Counted from the first letter of the stretch, positions 33,237-42,565 are shown. The stretch: 45,265 bases of DNA from JBFHES01 sp041584015 (GCA_041584015.1 JBFHES010000005.1:1-45265), one strand, 5' to 3'. The notes: generated by a model not told the origin, from the sequence alone. Made by a program: numbers and translations.

Positions 33237-36131
33237 ATGATTAAAGATAAATTTGTTGATCGTCACATTGGTCCACGCGACCATGAAGTAGAAGGAATGC
33301 TTAAGGTGATTGGAGTTAATTCACTTGATGAATTAATTGATCAAACTGTTCCTAAGAATATACGTTTGGATGGAGGTATGAATCTGGCTGAAGGTGTTAG
33401 CGAGTTTGAATATTTTCAAATGGCTCGGGAAATTGCCAAGAAAAATAAGTTGTTTAAAACTTACATTGGTCAAGGATATTACAACACGATTACCCCGGCT
33501 GTAATTCAGCGAAATATTCTTGAAAATCCAAGTTGGTATACATCATATACGCCATATCAGGCAGAGATATCACAGGGACGTTTGGAAGCCTTACTTAATT
33601 TTCAAACCATGGTAATGGAACTTACCGGTATGGAAATGGCAAATGCTTCGCTGCTTGATGAGGCAACTGCTGCTGCCGAAGCAATGATTATGATGCACAA
33701 TTGCCGCCCTAGAGCAAAAGCTAAGGCCGGAGCAAATGTTATCTTTATTGATGAGAATATATTTGTACAAACGCTTGAGGTAGTTAAAACAAGAGCATAT
33801 CCTTTGGGAATTGAAGTTGTAGTTGGCGATTACGGATCCTTTGACTTTAATGAGAAGGTGTTCGGCGTTATGCTGCAATATCCGGCTGGAGATGGAAAGG
33901 TAATTGATTACCGCCAATGTGTTGATAAAGCTCATGAGGCGGGCGCAATGGTTACAGTTGCTGCAGATCTATTAAGCCTTGCAATTTTAACTCCTCCGGG
34001 AGAATGGGGTGCAGATGTTGTGGTTGGTACAACTCAACGATTTGGAATTCCAATGGGCTATGGCGGACCACATGCTGCTTACTTTGCAACCAAGGAATCA
34101 TTCAAGAGAAATTTGCCGGGTCGAATTATTGGTATCTCAAAAGATCGTCATGGTAATCATGCCTTGCGCATGGCATTGCAGGTTCGTGAGCAACACATCA
34201 AACGTGAAAGAGCAACTTCAAATATCTGCACAGCTCAGGCACTATTGGCTTCAATGGCTGGTATGTTTGCCGTTTACCATGGTCCTGATGGATTGAAACG
34301 AATTGCATCAAACATTCATAAATTGGCTGGAGAGTTAACTGCTCAACTTAAGAAATTAGGTTTTAACCAATTAAACAATAATTTCTTTGATACGCTGAAA
34401 ATTGAACTTCCATCACATTTACGTTCATGCAACATTCAAACTGCTGCCTTAGAGCGTGAGGTGAACTTACGTTACATCGATTCGCAAACTGTAGGTATTA
34501 GTATCGACCAGACTACTTCAATTGAGGACATCAATACAATTGTTGAGATTTTTGCTTTAGCTAATAATGGAGAAGCAGAAAAGGTTGTTGAAATATCTGA
34601 TGGCTATTTCTTTGATAAGCAATTCGAGAGAACATCAGACTTTATGCAACAGGCGCTATTTGCCGATTATCGTTCGGAAACTGAATTAATGCGCTATGCT
34701 AAGAAACTTGAACGACGAGATATTTCTTTAACTCATTCGATGATCTCATTAGGTAGTTGTACCATGAAATTGAATGCTGCCATTGAAATGTTGCCGGTAA
34801 CATGGCCTGAGTTCGGTGGATTACATCCGTTTGTTCCAAGAGTGCAAGCTAAAGGGTATTTTCAATTATTTGAAGAACTCGAAAGTGATTTAGCTGAGAT
34901 TACTGGTCTGTCTGGTGTTTCCTTGCAGCCAAACTCTGGTGCTGCTGGTGAATATGCAGGCTTGATGGTGATCAAAAGATATCATGAAAAAAACCAACAA
35001 GGACATCGAAATATTATTTTAATTCCGTCATCAGCGCATGGAACAAATCCTGCAAGTGCTGTAATGGCGGGTGGTAAAGTTGTTGTTGTTGAATGCGATG
35101 AGCTTGGAAACATCAATATTGAAGACCTTAAAAAGAAAGCAGCTGAGCACAAGGATAAGCTAATGGCTTATATGGTTACTTATCCATCTACGCATGGTGT
35201 GTTTGAGTCTGCAATTATGGAAATGTGTGAGATTATTCATAATAATGGTGGTTTGGTATACATGGATGGTGCTAACATGAATGCTCAGGTTGGATTAACT
35301 AATCCAGGAAGCATTGGTGCCGATGTTTGTCACTTGAATTTGCACAAGACTTTCGCAATACCACACGGTGGTGGTGGTCCTGGCGTTGGGCCAATATGTG
35401 TGGCTCAGTATCTTAAAGAATTTTTACCATCGCATCCGGTTGTTAAAACTGGGGGAGATGAAGGTGTTTCTGCAATTTCAGCCGCTCCATATGGCAGTGC
35501 AGGTGTAATGGTAATTACGCATGCTTATATTAAAATGCTGGGTAATTATGGTTTAACCAAATCAACGAGAATGGCCATCTTAAATGCCAATTACCTGGCT
35601 TCTGCTCTTAAGGATCATTACGATATTCTTTACAAAGGTGAAAATGGTAGAGTGGCACATGAGATGATTGTTGAGTGTCGAAATTTTAAAGCAATTGAAC
35701 ATATTAGCGAAGCAGATATAGCAAAGCGTATGATGGACTATGGTTTCCATGCTCCAACATTATCATTCCCGGTTCATGGTACCTTAATGGTTGAACCAAC
35801 GGAGAGTGAGTCTAAGCAAGAGCTAGATCGTTTTATTGAGGTAATGATCAGTATTCACAAAGAAATTATGGATGTGAAAAATGGAGTTGCCGACCCTGTT
35901 GATAATGTTTTGAAGAATGCACCACATACTGCAGCTGAAGTAACAGCGGATGAGTGGGATCATAAATATGGCAGACAGAAAGCAGCTTATCCATTAAAAT
36001 GGATTGGTGATAATAAGTTCTGGCCTGGTACTGCACGTATTGATGATGCTTTTGGTGATAGAAACTTAATTTGTTCTTGCAGCCCAATTGATGAGTACAG
36101 AAAAGAAGTATATGAGATTGCAACTGAGTAA
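33237..36131 (+). CDS. gcvP: Glycine dehydrogenase (decarboxylating), P protein of the glycine cleavage system
   Basis: 964 residues from the ATG at 33237 (MIKDKFVDRHIGPR, the usual start of the family). An ATG nine codons upstream (33210) is possible but adds residues not typical of GcvP. The protein is the fused two-half form: an N-terminal half with ETLLNFQTMVMELTGMEMANASLLDE-type sequence and a C-terminal half with SLGSCTMKLNAA and the PLP-binding Lys in LNLHKTFAIPHGGGGPG. It decarboxylates glycine and passes the aminomethyl group to lipoyl-GcvH. The gcvH and gcvT genes are not adjacent, which is common in this phylum. Strong terminator downstream. Confidence 0.97.
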   Translation: MIKDKFVDRHIGPRDHEVEGMLKVIGVNSLDELIDQTVPKNIRLDGGMNLAEGVSEFEYFQMAREIAKKNKLFKTYIGQGYYNTITPAVIQRNILENPSWYTSYTPYQAEISQGRLEALLNFQTMVMELTGMEMANASLLDEATAAAEAMIMMHNCRPRAKAKAGANVIFIDENIFVQTLEVVKTRAYPLGIEVVVGDYGSFDFNEKVFGVMLQYPAGDGKVIDYRQCVDKAHEAGAMVTVAADLLSLAILTPPGEWGADVVVGTTQRFGIPMGYGGPHAAYFATKESFKRNLPGRIIGISKDRHGNHALRMALQVREQHIKRERATSNICTAQALLASMAGMFAVYHGPDGLKRIASNIHKLAGELTAQLKKLGFNQLNNNFFDTLKIELPSHLRSCNIQTAALEREVNLRYIDSQTVGISIDQTTSIEDINTIVEIFALANNGEAEKVVEISDGYFFDKQFERTSDFMQQALFADYRSETELMRYAKKLERRDISLTHSMISLGSCTMKLNAAIEMLPVTWPEFGGLHPFVPRVQAKGYFQLFEELESDLAEITGLSGVSLQPNSGAAGEYAGLMVIKRYHEKNQQGHRNIILIPSSAHGTNPASAVMAGGKVVVVECDELGNINIEDLKKKAAEHKDKLMAYMVTYPSTHGVFESAIMEMCEIIHNNGGLVYMDGANMNAQVGLTNPGSIGADVCHLNLHKTFAIPHGGGGPGVGPICVAQYLKEFLPSHPVVKTGGDEGVSAISAAPYGSAGVMVITHAYIKMLGNYGLTKSTRMAILNANYLASALKDHYDILYKGENGRVAHEMIVECRNFKAIEHISEADIAKRMMDYGFHAPTLSFPVHGTLMVEPTESESKQELDRFIEVMISIHKEIMDVKNGVADPVDNVLKNAPHTAAEVTADEWDHKYGRQKAAYPLKWIGDNKFWPGTARIDDAFGDRNLICSCSPIDEYRKEVYEIATE

Positions 36132-36151
36132 TCTTGCAAAATATATGACAT

Positions 36152-36185
36152 AAAAAAAGAAGCTACATGTGTAGCTTCTTTTTTT
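36152..36185. terminator. Bidirectional intrinsic terminator
   Basis: Perfect 15-bp stem (36152-36166 and 36171-36185), loop ATGT, with A7 and T7 at the ends. Lies between convergent gcvP and the aminotransferase gene. Confidence 0.93.
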
Positions 36186-36204
36186 ATATCAAAATAATCG
36201 AATT

Positions 36205-37398
36205 TTATTTTAACAAGGCAATTGCCTCTTTAATGCGGAAAAATGCTTTTTTAAGATCTTCTTCACAGGCCGCAAACGATATACGAATGCATTCATTATT
36301 GCCAAAAGCGCTACCTGGTACTACGGCAACATGAGCGGTTTCTAATAAGTAAAGAGCTAATTCTTTATCGCTATTAATGCTGTATTTTCCATAGGATTTT
36401 CCAATTATCCCACTAATATTTGGGAAGATATAAAAGGCGCCTGTTGGTACGTTTCTTACAAAGCCAGGTATCTCATCAAGCATTGCCATTACCAAATCGC
36501 GACGGCGTAAGAAAGCATCTTTCATGCAACTTATTTCTTCTTTGCCGGATTTTAAGGCAGCTACAGATGCTATTTGTGCAACCGAGTTTGCACCAGATGT
36601 TGTTTGTCCTTGCAGTTTGTTACAAGCCTTTGCCAACCAAATAGGAGCGGCCATGTATCCAATTCTCCAGCCAGTCATTGCATAACCTTTTGATACACCA
36701 TTAATAACAGCTGTGCGCTCTTTCATGCCAGGAACCTGAGCTATGCTAAAGTGCTCACCTACATAATTAATGTGCTCATAAATCTCGTCGGAAATGATGA
36801 TAATATCGGGATACTTGGTAAGCAGTTTGGCTATTTTCTCAAGTTCATCCTTTGAATAAATACTACCGGAAGGATTCGAAGGAGAATTGAGTAATATGGC
36901 TTTAGTTTTTGCAGAAATAGCTTGCTCTATCTGTTTAGGTGTTACTTTAAAGTCATTGTCTATGCATGATTCAACAATAACAGGAACCCCTTCAGCCAGT
37001 TTAACCAGTTCAATATAACTCACCCAATATGGAGCTGGAATGATCACTTCTTCTCCTTTATTAACCAAGCTTAATAATACATTTGCAAGAGATTGTTTTG
37101 CACCATTCGATACAATGATTTCTCCCATGCAGTAGCTAAGGTCATTCTCATTTTTGAACTTATCAACAATCGCATTACGCAACTCATTAAATCCTGGTAC
37201 CGGAGAATAATGCGAGTAATTATCATCGATGGCTTTTTTTCCAGCTTCTTTAATTACAGATGGAGTGTCAAAATCGGGCTCGCCAATGCTCAAGTTGATC
37301 ACATCTACTCCATTTGCTTTGAGATCCCGGCTCTTCTGTGCCATCTCAAGTGTTTGCGAATCTGAGAGATTCAAGATTCTGTCCGCTAGTTTGCTCAT
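36205..37398 (-). CDS. Class I pyridoxal-phosphate aminotransferase (aspartate aminotransferase type)
   Basis: 397 residues, cytoplasmic, fold type I. PLP-binding Lys237 sits in NGVSKGYAMTGWRIGY, with Asn175 (SPSNPSG), Asp204 and Tyr207 (SDEIYEHI) contacting the cofactor, and a C-terminal Arg in CIRISFA binding the substrate carboxylate. The sequence is of the subgroup Ib type common as aspartate or aspartate/prephenate aminotransferase, so the exact substrate is not certain. It is monocistronic, facing gcvP across a shared terminator, with a 315-base region upstream. Confidence 0.93.
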   Translation of the reverse strand: MSKLADRILNLSDSQTLEMAQKSRDLKANGVDVINLSIGEPDFDTPSVIKEAGKKAIDDNYSHYSPVPGFNELRNAIVDKFKNENDLSYCMGEIIVSNGAKQSLANVLLSLVNKGEEVIIPAPYWVSYIELVKLAEGVPVIVESCIDNDFKVTPKQIEQAISAKTKAILLNSPSNPSGSIYSKDELEKIAKLLTKYPDIIIISDEIYEHINYVGEHFSIAQVPGMKERTAVINGVSKGYAMTGWRIGYMAAPIWLAKACNKLQGQTTSGANSVAQIASVAALKSGKEEISCMKDAFLRRRDLVMAMLDEIPGFVRNVPTGAFYIFPNISGIIGKSYGKYSINSDKELALYLLETAHVAVVPGSAFGNNECIRISFAACEEDLKKAFFRIKEAIALLK

Positions 37399-37713
37399 TC
37401 TGTGCCGTTAATTTAAATAGGCCAATAAAAATAATAAATGTTCACCAAGTAAATTCATTTTAGGACTGAAATAAGCGTAACCTTTTGTATAACATATTTT
37501 AAGGGCTGTAGCTTCTCGTTGTGTGGTATTGCCCTTCTATATTTATTATAAATAATATCGAGGTGTGAAATTGTAAGCTACTGAGTGGCATTACACAACA
37601 AACTGCTGAATGATTTGAGATGTTTAAAGTGGTAAGTGAAGTTAAAGTTCTGGTGTATTTGCCGACCTTTGATTGATATTATTGTATTTTTGTGACAACA
37701 TTGAAATTAACAA
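37399..37713. other. Non-coding stretch between two divergent genes
   Basis: 315 bases, AT-rich. Apart from the -7 box at 37685 I see no hairpin, repeat or coding frame of note. The aminotransferase promoter must lie here but has no clear consensus. Confidence 0.5.
37685..37692 (+). promoter_or_regulatory. Putative -7 element for the gene at 37714
   Basis: TATTTTTG is a full TAnnTTTG match 21 bases before the ATG. TTTG occurs 13 and 23 bases upstream, both off the ideal 18-20 spacing. Confidence 0.5.
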
Positions 37714-38223
37714 ATGGAGACGCTACATTATACAATACCTGCTCTTGTTGTTTTTGCAACAACGGCTATTCTTACCTGGTTTTATTTCAGAAATGATGAG
37801 AAACGTAGAAATCAGGAAATCATACTTAATAATCAAAAGCAAATTGTTCCGATAAGGCTGCAAGCCTATGAGCGTTTGGCATTGCTTCTCGAACGAATTT
37901 CACCTGAAAATTTATTGGTTCGTGTAAATCAGCAAGGAATGACAACGGCGATGTTTCAGTCAGAATTACTGAGAAGTATACGATCGGAATTCGATCATAA
38001 TTTGTCGCAGCAGGTATATATTAGTAACAAAGCCTGGGAGACGGTTTTAGCTGCAAAAGAGCATACGGTTAAGTTGGTGAACACCTCTTCTCTGGAAGTT
38101 AATCCCAATGCACCAGCCATGGAATTAAGCAAGATGATTTTAGCTTCGATGATGAGTGAAGATGTGAAATCTCCACATGCAGCCATTGAGTTCCTGAAGA
38201 AGGAAATGCATACTTTTTTCTAG
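37714..38223 (+). CDS. Conserved Bacteroidota membrane-anchored protein of unknown function
   Basis: 169 residues. One N-terminal membrane helix (about 6-25), then a basic, helical cytoplasmic domain. The sequence IVPIRLQAYERLALLLERISPENLLVR is characteristic of a conserved Bacteroidota family (I believe DUF7935), whose role is not known. Several further helices follow (about 75-135 and 140-167). It has its own putative promoter and no operon partner; the downstream gene ogt is convergent. I cannot assign a function. Confidence 0.75.
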   Translation: METLHYTIPALVVFATTAILTWFYFRNDEKRRNQEIILNNQKQIVPIRLQAYERLALLLERISPENLLVRVNQQGMTTAMFQSELLRSIRSEFDHNLSQQVYISNKAWETVLAAKEHTVKLVNTSSLEVNPNAPAMELSKMILASMMSEDVKSPHAAIEFLKKEMHTFF

Positions 38224-38267
38224 AAAGAAGGAGCTGTTGGGAATTGCTGTTTAGCTTACCTATTAAA

Positions 38268-38801
38268 CTACTCCTGAAATAAATCAAGCTGCTGTGCTTC
38301 ATATTTATCTCTCTCTAAAGAGAGAAGTCGCTTTTTAGCAGCCAGACCTCCTGCATATCCGATTAACTTTCCGTCTTGTCCAATTATTCGATGGCATGGG
38401 ATAATGATTGAAAGTGCATTAGCTCCATTTGCAGAAGCTACAGCTCGTATAGCTTTTTCGTTGTTTAGTTTTTTAGATAGCTGCAAATAGGATAAGGTTT
38501 TTCCATAGGGAATCTTTTGAAGTTCCTGCCAAACTTGCTGCTGGAAATCTGTCCCCACCATTCTTAGTGGTAAATCAAACTGTTGACGTTCTCCTGCGAA
38601 ATACTCCTGTAGCTGAGCAATAGTTTTTTGAATGATATCGGAATGACTCTCCATGAAATCAGCTTTAAGTCCATTTTGTATGCGGTTATCAATGGTTGAT
38701 CTCATTTTACGATAGCGCCAGTCGCATAAACAAAGCTCTTCTTGATAAGCTCCCAGCGTTAATTCGCCAAATGGACTTTTATAGTATTGAATATTTATCA
38801 T
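38268..38801 (-). CDS. ogt: Methylated-DNA-[protein]-cysteine S-methyltransferase (O6-alkylguanine repair)
   Basis: 177 residues. The C-terminal catalytic domain has the active-site Cys136 in IIIPCHRIIGQDGKLIGYAGG and the preceding Arg119 in AIRAVASANGAN, the finger that stabilises the flipped base; the usual winged-helix part covers FQQQVWQELQKIPYGKTLSY. The N-terminal domain is the small Ogt-type ribonuclease-like part. It removes methyl groups from O6-methylguanine in a suicide reaction. An addition not usual in the E. coli enzyme is the C-terminal tail ending QQLDLFQE, whose QLDLF (171-175) equals the consensus of the bacterial sliding-clamp-binding motif. No Ada-type regulator domain is fused. 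Confidence 0.94.
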   Translation of the reverse strand: MINIQYYKSPFGELTLGAYQEELCLCDWRYRKMRSTIDNRIQNGLKADFMESHSDIIQKTIAQLQEYFAGERQQFDLPLRMVGTDFQQQVWQELQKIPYGKTLSYLQLSKKLNNEKAIRAVASANGANALSIIIPCHRIIGQDGKLIGYAGGLAAKKRLLSLERDKYEAQQLDLFQE

Positions 38802-38859
38802 ACTTAAAGTAAGTCAATAATTAATAATGTACCAATCCGGCTATGCCTGCGCTTCAAAA

Positions 38860-39573
38860 TTATGGAGTGATTCTAATTCCTACTTGCAGACCCAAACCTC
38901 GGTTTTTTATTTCAAAATTAGTGGTTTCAAATACATGTGATAAGCCTACGTGATAATCAAAATCAGCAATAAGGCTGAAACTTGTTTTGCGCGCCCTTTC
39001 AAGCAATGGGATCTGAAACCCAAATCCAAAATCAAGTCCATAATCAAGTTTCTTAAGGCCATCTATTTTTTCGTCAATTTCAAATTCACCCGATTGGCCG
39101 TCGTTTGTGAATGTTCCGGTTCTATTGGCATTTATTAGAATGCCCCAATAGGGGCCGGCATGTACATATATATAATCTGAAAAACCCACATTAATTTGTG
39201 CCAATACTGGAATATTCAGATACTGAAACTTGTTTTTGTATGCTTGCGAATATGCTTCTGCATCTGTTTTTACACGGTAGCCTTTGGTTGACAAGCCAAT
39301 GCCACTGCGCAGAGAATATGTTTCATCTAAGTTATATATAACTGTGCTTTGAAATTCAATTGTATACAATCGTTTATTGTCTTTTAAATCACCAACTGCA
39401 TTATAAGTTCCAACTCCGAATGAGACGTTATAGTTCAAAATTGATCCTCTGTATTTATTACTACTCTTAAAGCTAATAGTGCTACCTATCTTATCAAATA
39501 CCGGGTAATCTGTATCTGAACCAAATAAGGAAATGGCAATGAGAAGGGACAGTATTGTTATGATTGATTTCAT
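38860..39573 (-). CDS. Outer-membrane beta-barrel protein (porin/PorT-like family)
   Basis: 237 residues with a signal sequence (about 1-18, cleavage after LFGS or nearby). The mature part has alternating strands: NVSFGVGTYNAVG, RLYTIEFQSTVIYNL, YSLRSGIGLSTKGYRV, FQYLNIPVLAQINVGF, YIYVHAGPYWGILINA, LDYGLDFGFGFQIP and a final LGLQVGIRI. YLNIPVLAQ and GPYWGILI are the motif pair typical of the outer-membrane beta-barrel / PorT family of Bacteroidota. About eight strands are expected. Function unknown. It appears monocistronic. Confidence 0.8.
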   Translation of the reverse strand: MKSIITILSLLIAISLFGSDTDYPVFDKIGSTISFKSSNKYRGSILNYNVSFGVGTYNAVGDLKDNKRLYTIEFQSTVIYNLDETYSLRSGIGLSTKGYRVKTDAEAYSQAYKNKFQYLNIPVLAQINVGFSDYIYVHAGPYWGILINANRTGTFTNDGQSGEFEIDEKIDGLKKLDYGLDFGFGFQIPLLERARKTSFSLIADFDYHVGLSHVFETTNFEIKNRGLGLQVGIRITP

Positions 39574-39653
39574 GACTTGGTGCTCTGTTTAGCAAATATA
39601 AAATTAGCAATTGAATAATTATTATCAAATATTACAGACCACATAAAAATGAA

Positions 39654-39682
39654 AAAGGGTTCGACTATTAGTCAAACCCTTT
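39654..39682 (-). terminator. Intrinsic terminator of htpG
   Basis: 13-base arms (39654-39666 and 39670-39682) with one C/A mismatch, core AAAGGGTT, 3-base loop, followed on the minus strand by TTCATTTTTA. It starts 30 bases after the htpG stop. Confidence 0.75.
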
Positions 39683-39712
39683 GAATTATATGATATTGTA
39701 TTCGTAATTGTT

Positions 39713-41773
39713 TTACTTGATCAGCTCAACACTTCGTTTTACAAATTTGTTAAGGTCTTCGCCTCTTAACATGTTGTTTGAAAGTAAGGCTAAATCAATT
39801 AATTGCTTTGTCAATTTGTTGTCTTTACCAAATCCTTCAAGCAACTCTTTCTTCTTGCCATTAATTGCATCAATTTGCTTTTCTACCTCTGCTAGTTTGT
39901 CTTTTTCGGCCTGATCAATTTCCTCGTCTTTCTTTCCTTCCTTTAATTTCTCAAGGGCCGTTTTCTCATCCATTACAGGAGCTAATTCAGCTTTAACCTC
40001 TTCCAGCTTCTTACTTAGCTTTTTGTCTTTTTGCTCAATTACTTTGTTTACCAATGGATGACTAGTATTAACTACCAAGTTGAATGAATCTGGCATCTCG
40101 CCATAAAAGTTCATGCCGCCGCCCATGGCAGACATGTCTTTCATTCTGCGCATAAATTCGCTCTGAGTGATTAACATAGGCGCATCTGTCTCAGCTAACT
40201 CTTCAAAAGCAACAATAAAGTTTTTGTCGGCTTGAGGAAGAACACATGAGATAACCGGAGTTAAGTCGTCTTTTTGCTCCTGAGTTAAACGTGTGTCGGC
40301 TTTGTCCTCTTTCTCTATCAGCTTGTCAACAACATTTGAGTCAACGCGAATGAAACTTACATCGGTTAATTTTTGCTCCAGATGATTGATGAAGTGTGCA
40401 TCTAACTGGCCGTCCATGATAATTACATCATAACCTTTAGCTTTAGCAGCTTCAATGTATGAGAATTGCTCAACGGTGTCGGTTGTATAAAGATGAACTA
40501 ACTTTTTGTTTTTGTCGGTTTGGTTCTCTTTAATAAGCGCTGCATATTCTTCGAAGGTAAAATATTTACCATCTGCATTTTTGAATAGTGCAAACTTCTC
40601 TGCTTTCTCATAGAATTTCTCCTCAGTAAGCATACCATAGGCAATGAATACTTTTAAGTCGTCCCATTTAGCTTCGTAATCTTCACGATTGCTCTTGAAA
40701 ATGTCTCCTAAGCGATCAGCTACCTTTTTCGTAATGTGGCTTGAAATCTTCTTAACATTTTGGTCGCTTTGTAAATAGCTTCTCGAAACGTTTAGAGGAA
40801 TATCCGGAGAATCGATAACTCCATGTAACAATGTCAGGAATTCAGGAACAATACCTTCAACTGAATCGGTTACGAAAACCTGATTGCTGTATAATTGAAT
40901 CTTATTCTTTTGAATTTCGATGTTCGCCTTAATCTTTGGAAAATACAGAATACCAGTTAGGTTGAACGGATAGTCTACGTTTAAATGAATCCAGAATAAT
41001 GGATCATCAAAGTTTGTAGGATACAGGTTCTTATAAAAAGCTTTGTAGTCTTCATCATTTAAATCAGCTGGCTTTTTTGTCCAAGCTGGTTTTGTATCAT
41101 TGATGATTTTTGCCTTATCTAATTCAACTTCCTTGTCTTCTTTCCATTCTTTTTCCTTACCGAACGCAATGTTTACAGGAAGGAATTTACAGTATTTATT
41201 TAATAACTCACTGATTTTTGCTTCTTCAAGAAACTCTTCAGATTCACCATCAATGTGCAAAATGATATCAGTTCCGCGCTCTTCTTTCTCAACTTCTTCA
41301 AGGCTGTATTCAGGGCTACCGTCGCAACTCCAACGAATCGCATGGGCATCCTTTTTATAGGACTTTGTGTAGATTTCAACTTTGCTTGAAACCATAAAAG
41401 CAGAATAGAAACCCAAGCCAAAATGGCCAATGATGGCATTTGCCTGATCTTTATATTTGTCAAGGAATTCTTCCGCACTCGAGAAAGCAATCTGATTAAT
41501 GAATTTATCAATTTCCTCGGAGGTCATACCAATACCCATATCGCTTACGGTTATGGTTTTTGCCTCTTTGTCAACAGAAACGGTTACTTGTAAATCGCCT
41601 ATCTCGCCACCAGCTTCACCGGTTAAGGCAAAGGTTTTAAGTTTTTGCGATGCATCTACCGCATTAGAAACAAGTTCTCTTAAAAATATCTCGTGATCTG
41701 AGTATAGGAACTTTTTGATAATCGGAAATATATTTTCCGTAGTTACGCCAATTTTCCCTTTTTGCATGTTCAA
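39713..41773 (-). CDS. htpG: Molecular chaperone HtpG (Hsp90)
   Basis: 686 residues. N-terminal GHKL ATPase: catalytic Glu33 and Asn37 in RELVSNAVDA, the SDMGIGM and GHFGLGFYSAFMV loops. Middle domain with the conserved Arg in LPLNVSRSYLQSD. The C-terminal dimerisation domain contains a long, highly charged insertion (about 590-655, rich in Lys and Glu), longer than in the E. coli protein (624 aa). It is a cytoplasmic, ATP-dependent folding machine for stress-damaged clients. Start at 41773, with a second ATG two codons in (41767). A membrane-tethered receiver gene lies just upstream, 83 bases away on the same strand, with overlapping palindromes between. Confidence 0.97.
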   Translation of the reverse strand: MNMQKGKIGVTTENIFPIIKKFLYSDHEIFLRELVSNAVDASQKLKTFALTGEAGGEIGDLQVTVSVDKEAKTITVSDMGIGMTSEEIDKFINQIAFSSAEEFLDKYKDQANAIIGHFGLGFYSAFMVSSKVEIYTKSYKKDAHAIRWSCDGSPEYSLEEVEKEERGTDIILHIDGESEEFLEEAKISELLNKYCKFLPVNIAFGKEKEWKEDKEVELDKAKIINDTKPAWTKKPADLNDEDYKAFYKNLYPTNFDDPLFWIHLNVDYPFNLTGILYFPKIKANIEIQKNKIQLYSNQVFVTDSVEGIVPEFLTLLHGVIDSPDIPLNVSRSYLQSDQNVKKISSHITKKVADRLGDIFKSNREDYEAKWDDLKVFIAYGMLTEEKFYEKAEKFALFKNADGKYFTFEEYAALIKENQTDKNKKLVHLYTTDTVEQFSYIEAAKAKGYDVIIMDGQLDAHFINHLEQKLTDVSFIRVDSNVVDKLIEKEDKADTRLTQEQKDDLTPVISCVLPQADKNFIVAFEELAETDAPMLITQSEFMRRMKDMSAMGGGMNFYGEMPDSFNLVVNTSHPLVNKVIEQKDKKLSKKLEEVKAELAPVMDEKTALEKLKEGKKDEEIDQAEKDKLAEVEKQIDAINGKKKELLEGFGKDNKLTKQLIDLALLSNNMLRGEDLNKFVKRSVELIK

Positions 41774-41811
41774 ATTATTTAGAGTTTAACATTTTTGGCA
41801 GGTGTTTTCAA

Positions 41812-41838
41812 AGCATGTGCCAGACAGGACATGCTGTC
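41812..41838 (-). repeat. Overlapping palindromes between the receiver gene and htpG
   Basis: AGCATGT (41812-41818) pairs with ACATGCT (41829-41835), and GACAG (41823-41827) with CTGTC (41834-41838). Their positions overlap, so only one structure can form at a time. No U-run follows on the minus strand, so terminator is unlikely. It is 39-65 bases upstream of htpG. Confidence 0.45.
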
Positions 41839-41856
41839 AATTAGTCATTGAATTTT

Positions 41857-42408
41857 TTAACTATTGAGAATTTCGGGGTAATATCCTGCAATAATCAGCA
41901 CAGCAACTGTAATTATTGCCATAACGCCGAGAAAAACCAAAATGGTGGCAATGCTCTCTCTTCGCTTTCTTTTAAGTTCACGCTGCGAAATAATCCAAGT
42001 AATATTATTTTGTAAACGCATGAAGATATTCTCGTTCTTACGAACAAAATTAACCGCACCATAATGCAAAGCTGTTGTAACAATATCAACATTATAATAA
42101 CCCGATATCATTATTACCTCATATTCCCGGTTAATTTCTTTTATGGTTCGTAAAATTTCAATACCATTTTTGGCATCAATATTAATGGCATTTAACTGAT
42201 AGTCGAGAATAATGATAACTACTGTTTTCTTTGGCGGCGGATTGCTAATCAGGTTTTTCAAGAAGGTTTCACCATTATTGTATTGAAAGATATTGTAGTT
42301 GGTCTGCAACTCAAATTCCTGCCCCATTACTTTTAGGTCAAGATCGTTGTCTTCTACAATGTAGACGTTTACGTTAGTATTGATTTTATTCTTTCTTAAA
42401 AAATCCAT
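41857..42408 (-). CDS. Membrane-anchored single-domain response regulator
   Basis: 183 residues. The receiver (about 12-132) has Glu19-Asp20 in the acid pocket, phosphoacceptor Asp69 in IIILDYQLN, Ser102 in MISG and Lys124 in FVRK, so it should be phosphorylatable. Instead of an output domain, a basic helix (RELKRKRRES, about 143-152) is followed by a hydrophobic membrane segment (about 154-175) and a short tail. This puts the receiver at the cytoplasmic face of the inner membrane, an uncommon arrangement. It is probably transcribed before htpG, 83 bases downstream. Kinase partner and target are unknown. Confidence 0.85.
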   Translation of the reverse strand: MDFLRKNKINTNVNVYIVEDNDLDLKVMGQEFELQTNYNIFQYNNGETFLKNLISNPPPKKTVVIIILDYQLNAINIDAKNGIEILRTIKEINREYEVIMISGYYNVDIVTTALHYGAVNFVRKNENIFMRLQNNITWIISQRELKRKRRESIATILVFLGVMAIITVAVLIIAGYYPEILNS

Positions 42409-42513
42409 TGAGCCTAAAGGTAAGGTTTTTTTCTTATGTGCTGCAGTTTATAAGGCGAAACGCTATACGTTTTTATAAGGTGCAAATTCGTTTCAGGTAG
42501 TTTTATACATTAA

Positions 42514-42543
42514 AAAAGAGGCTTCTGGAATGAAGCCTCTTTT
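42514..42543 (-). terminator. Intrinsic terminator of arcB
   Basis: 12-bp stem (42514-42525 and 42532-42543), core GAGGCTTC, 6-base loop. On the minus strand it is followed by TTTTTT. It lies 22 bases after the arcB stop. Confidence 0.88.
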
Positions 42544-42565
42544 GCAATATTATTTGTGGTTTTTC

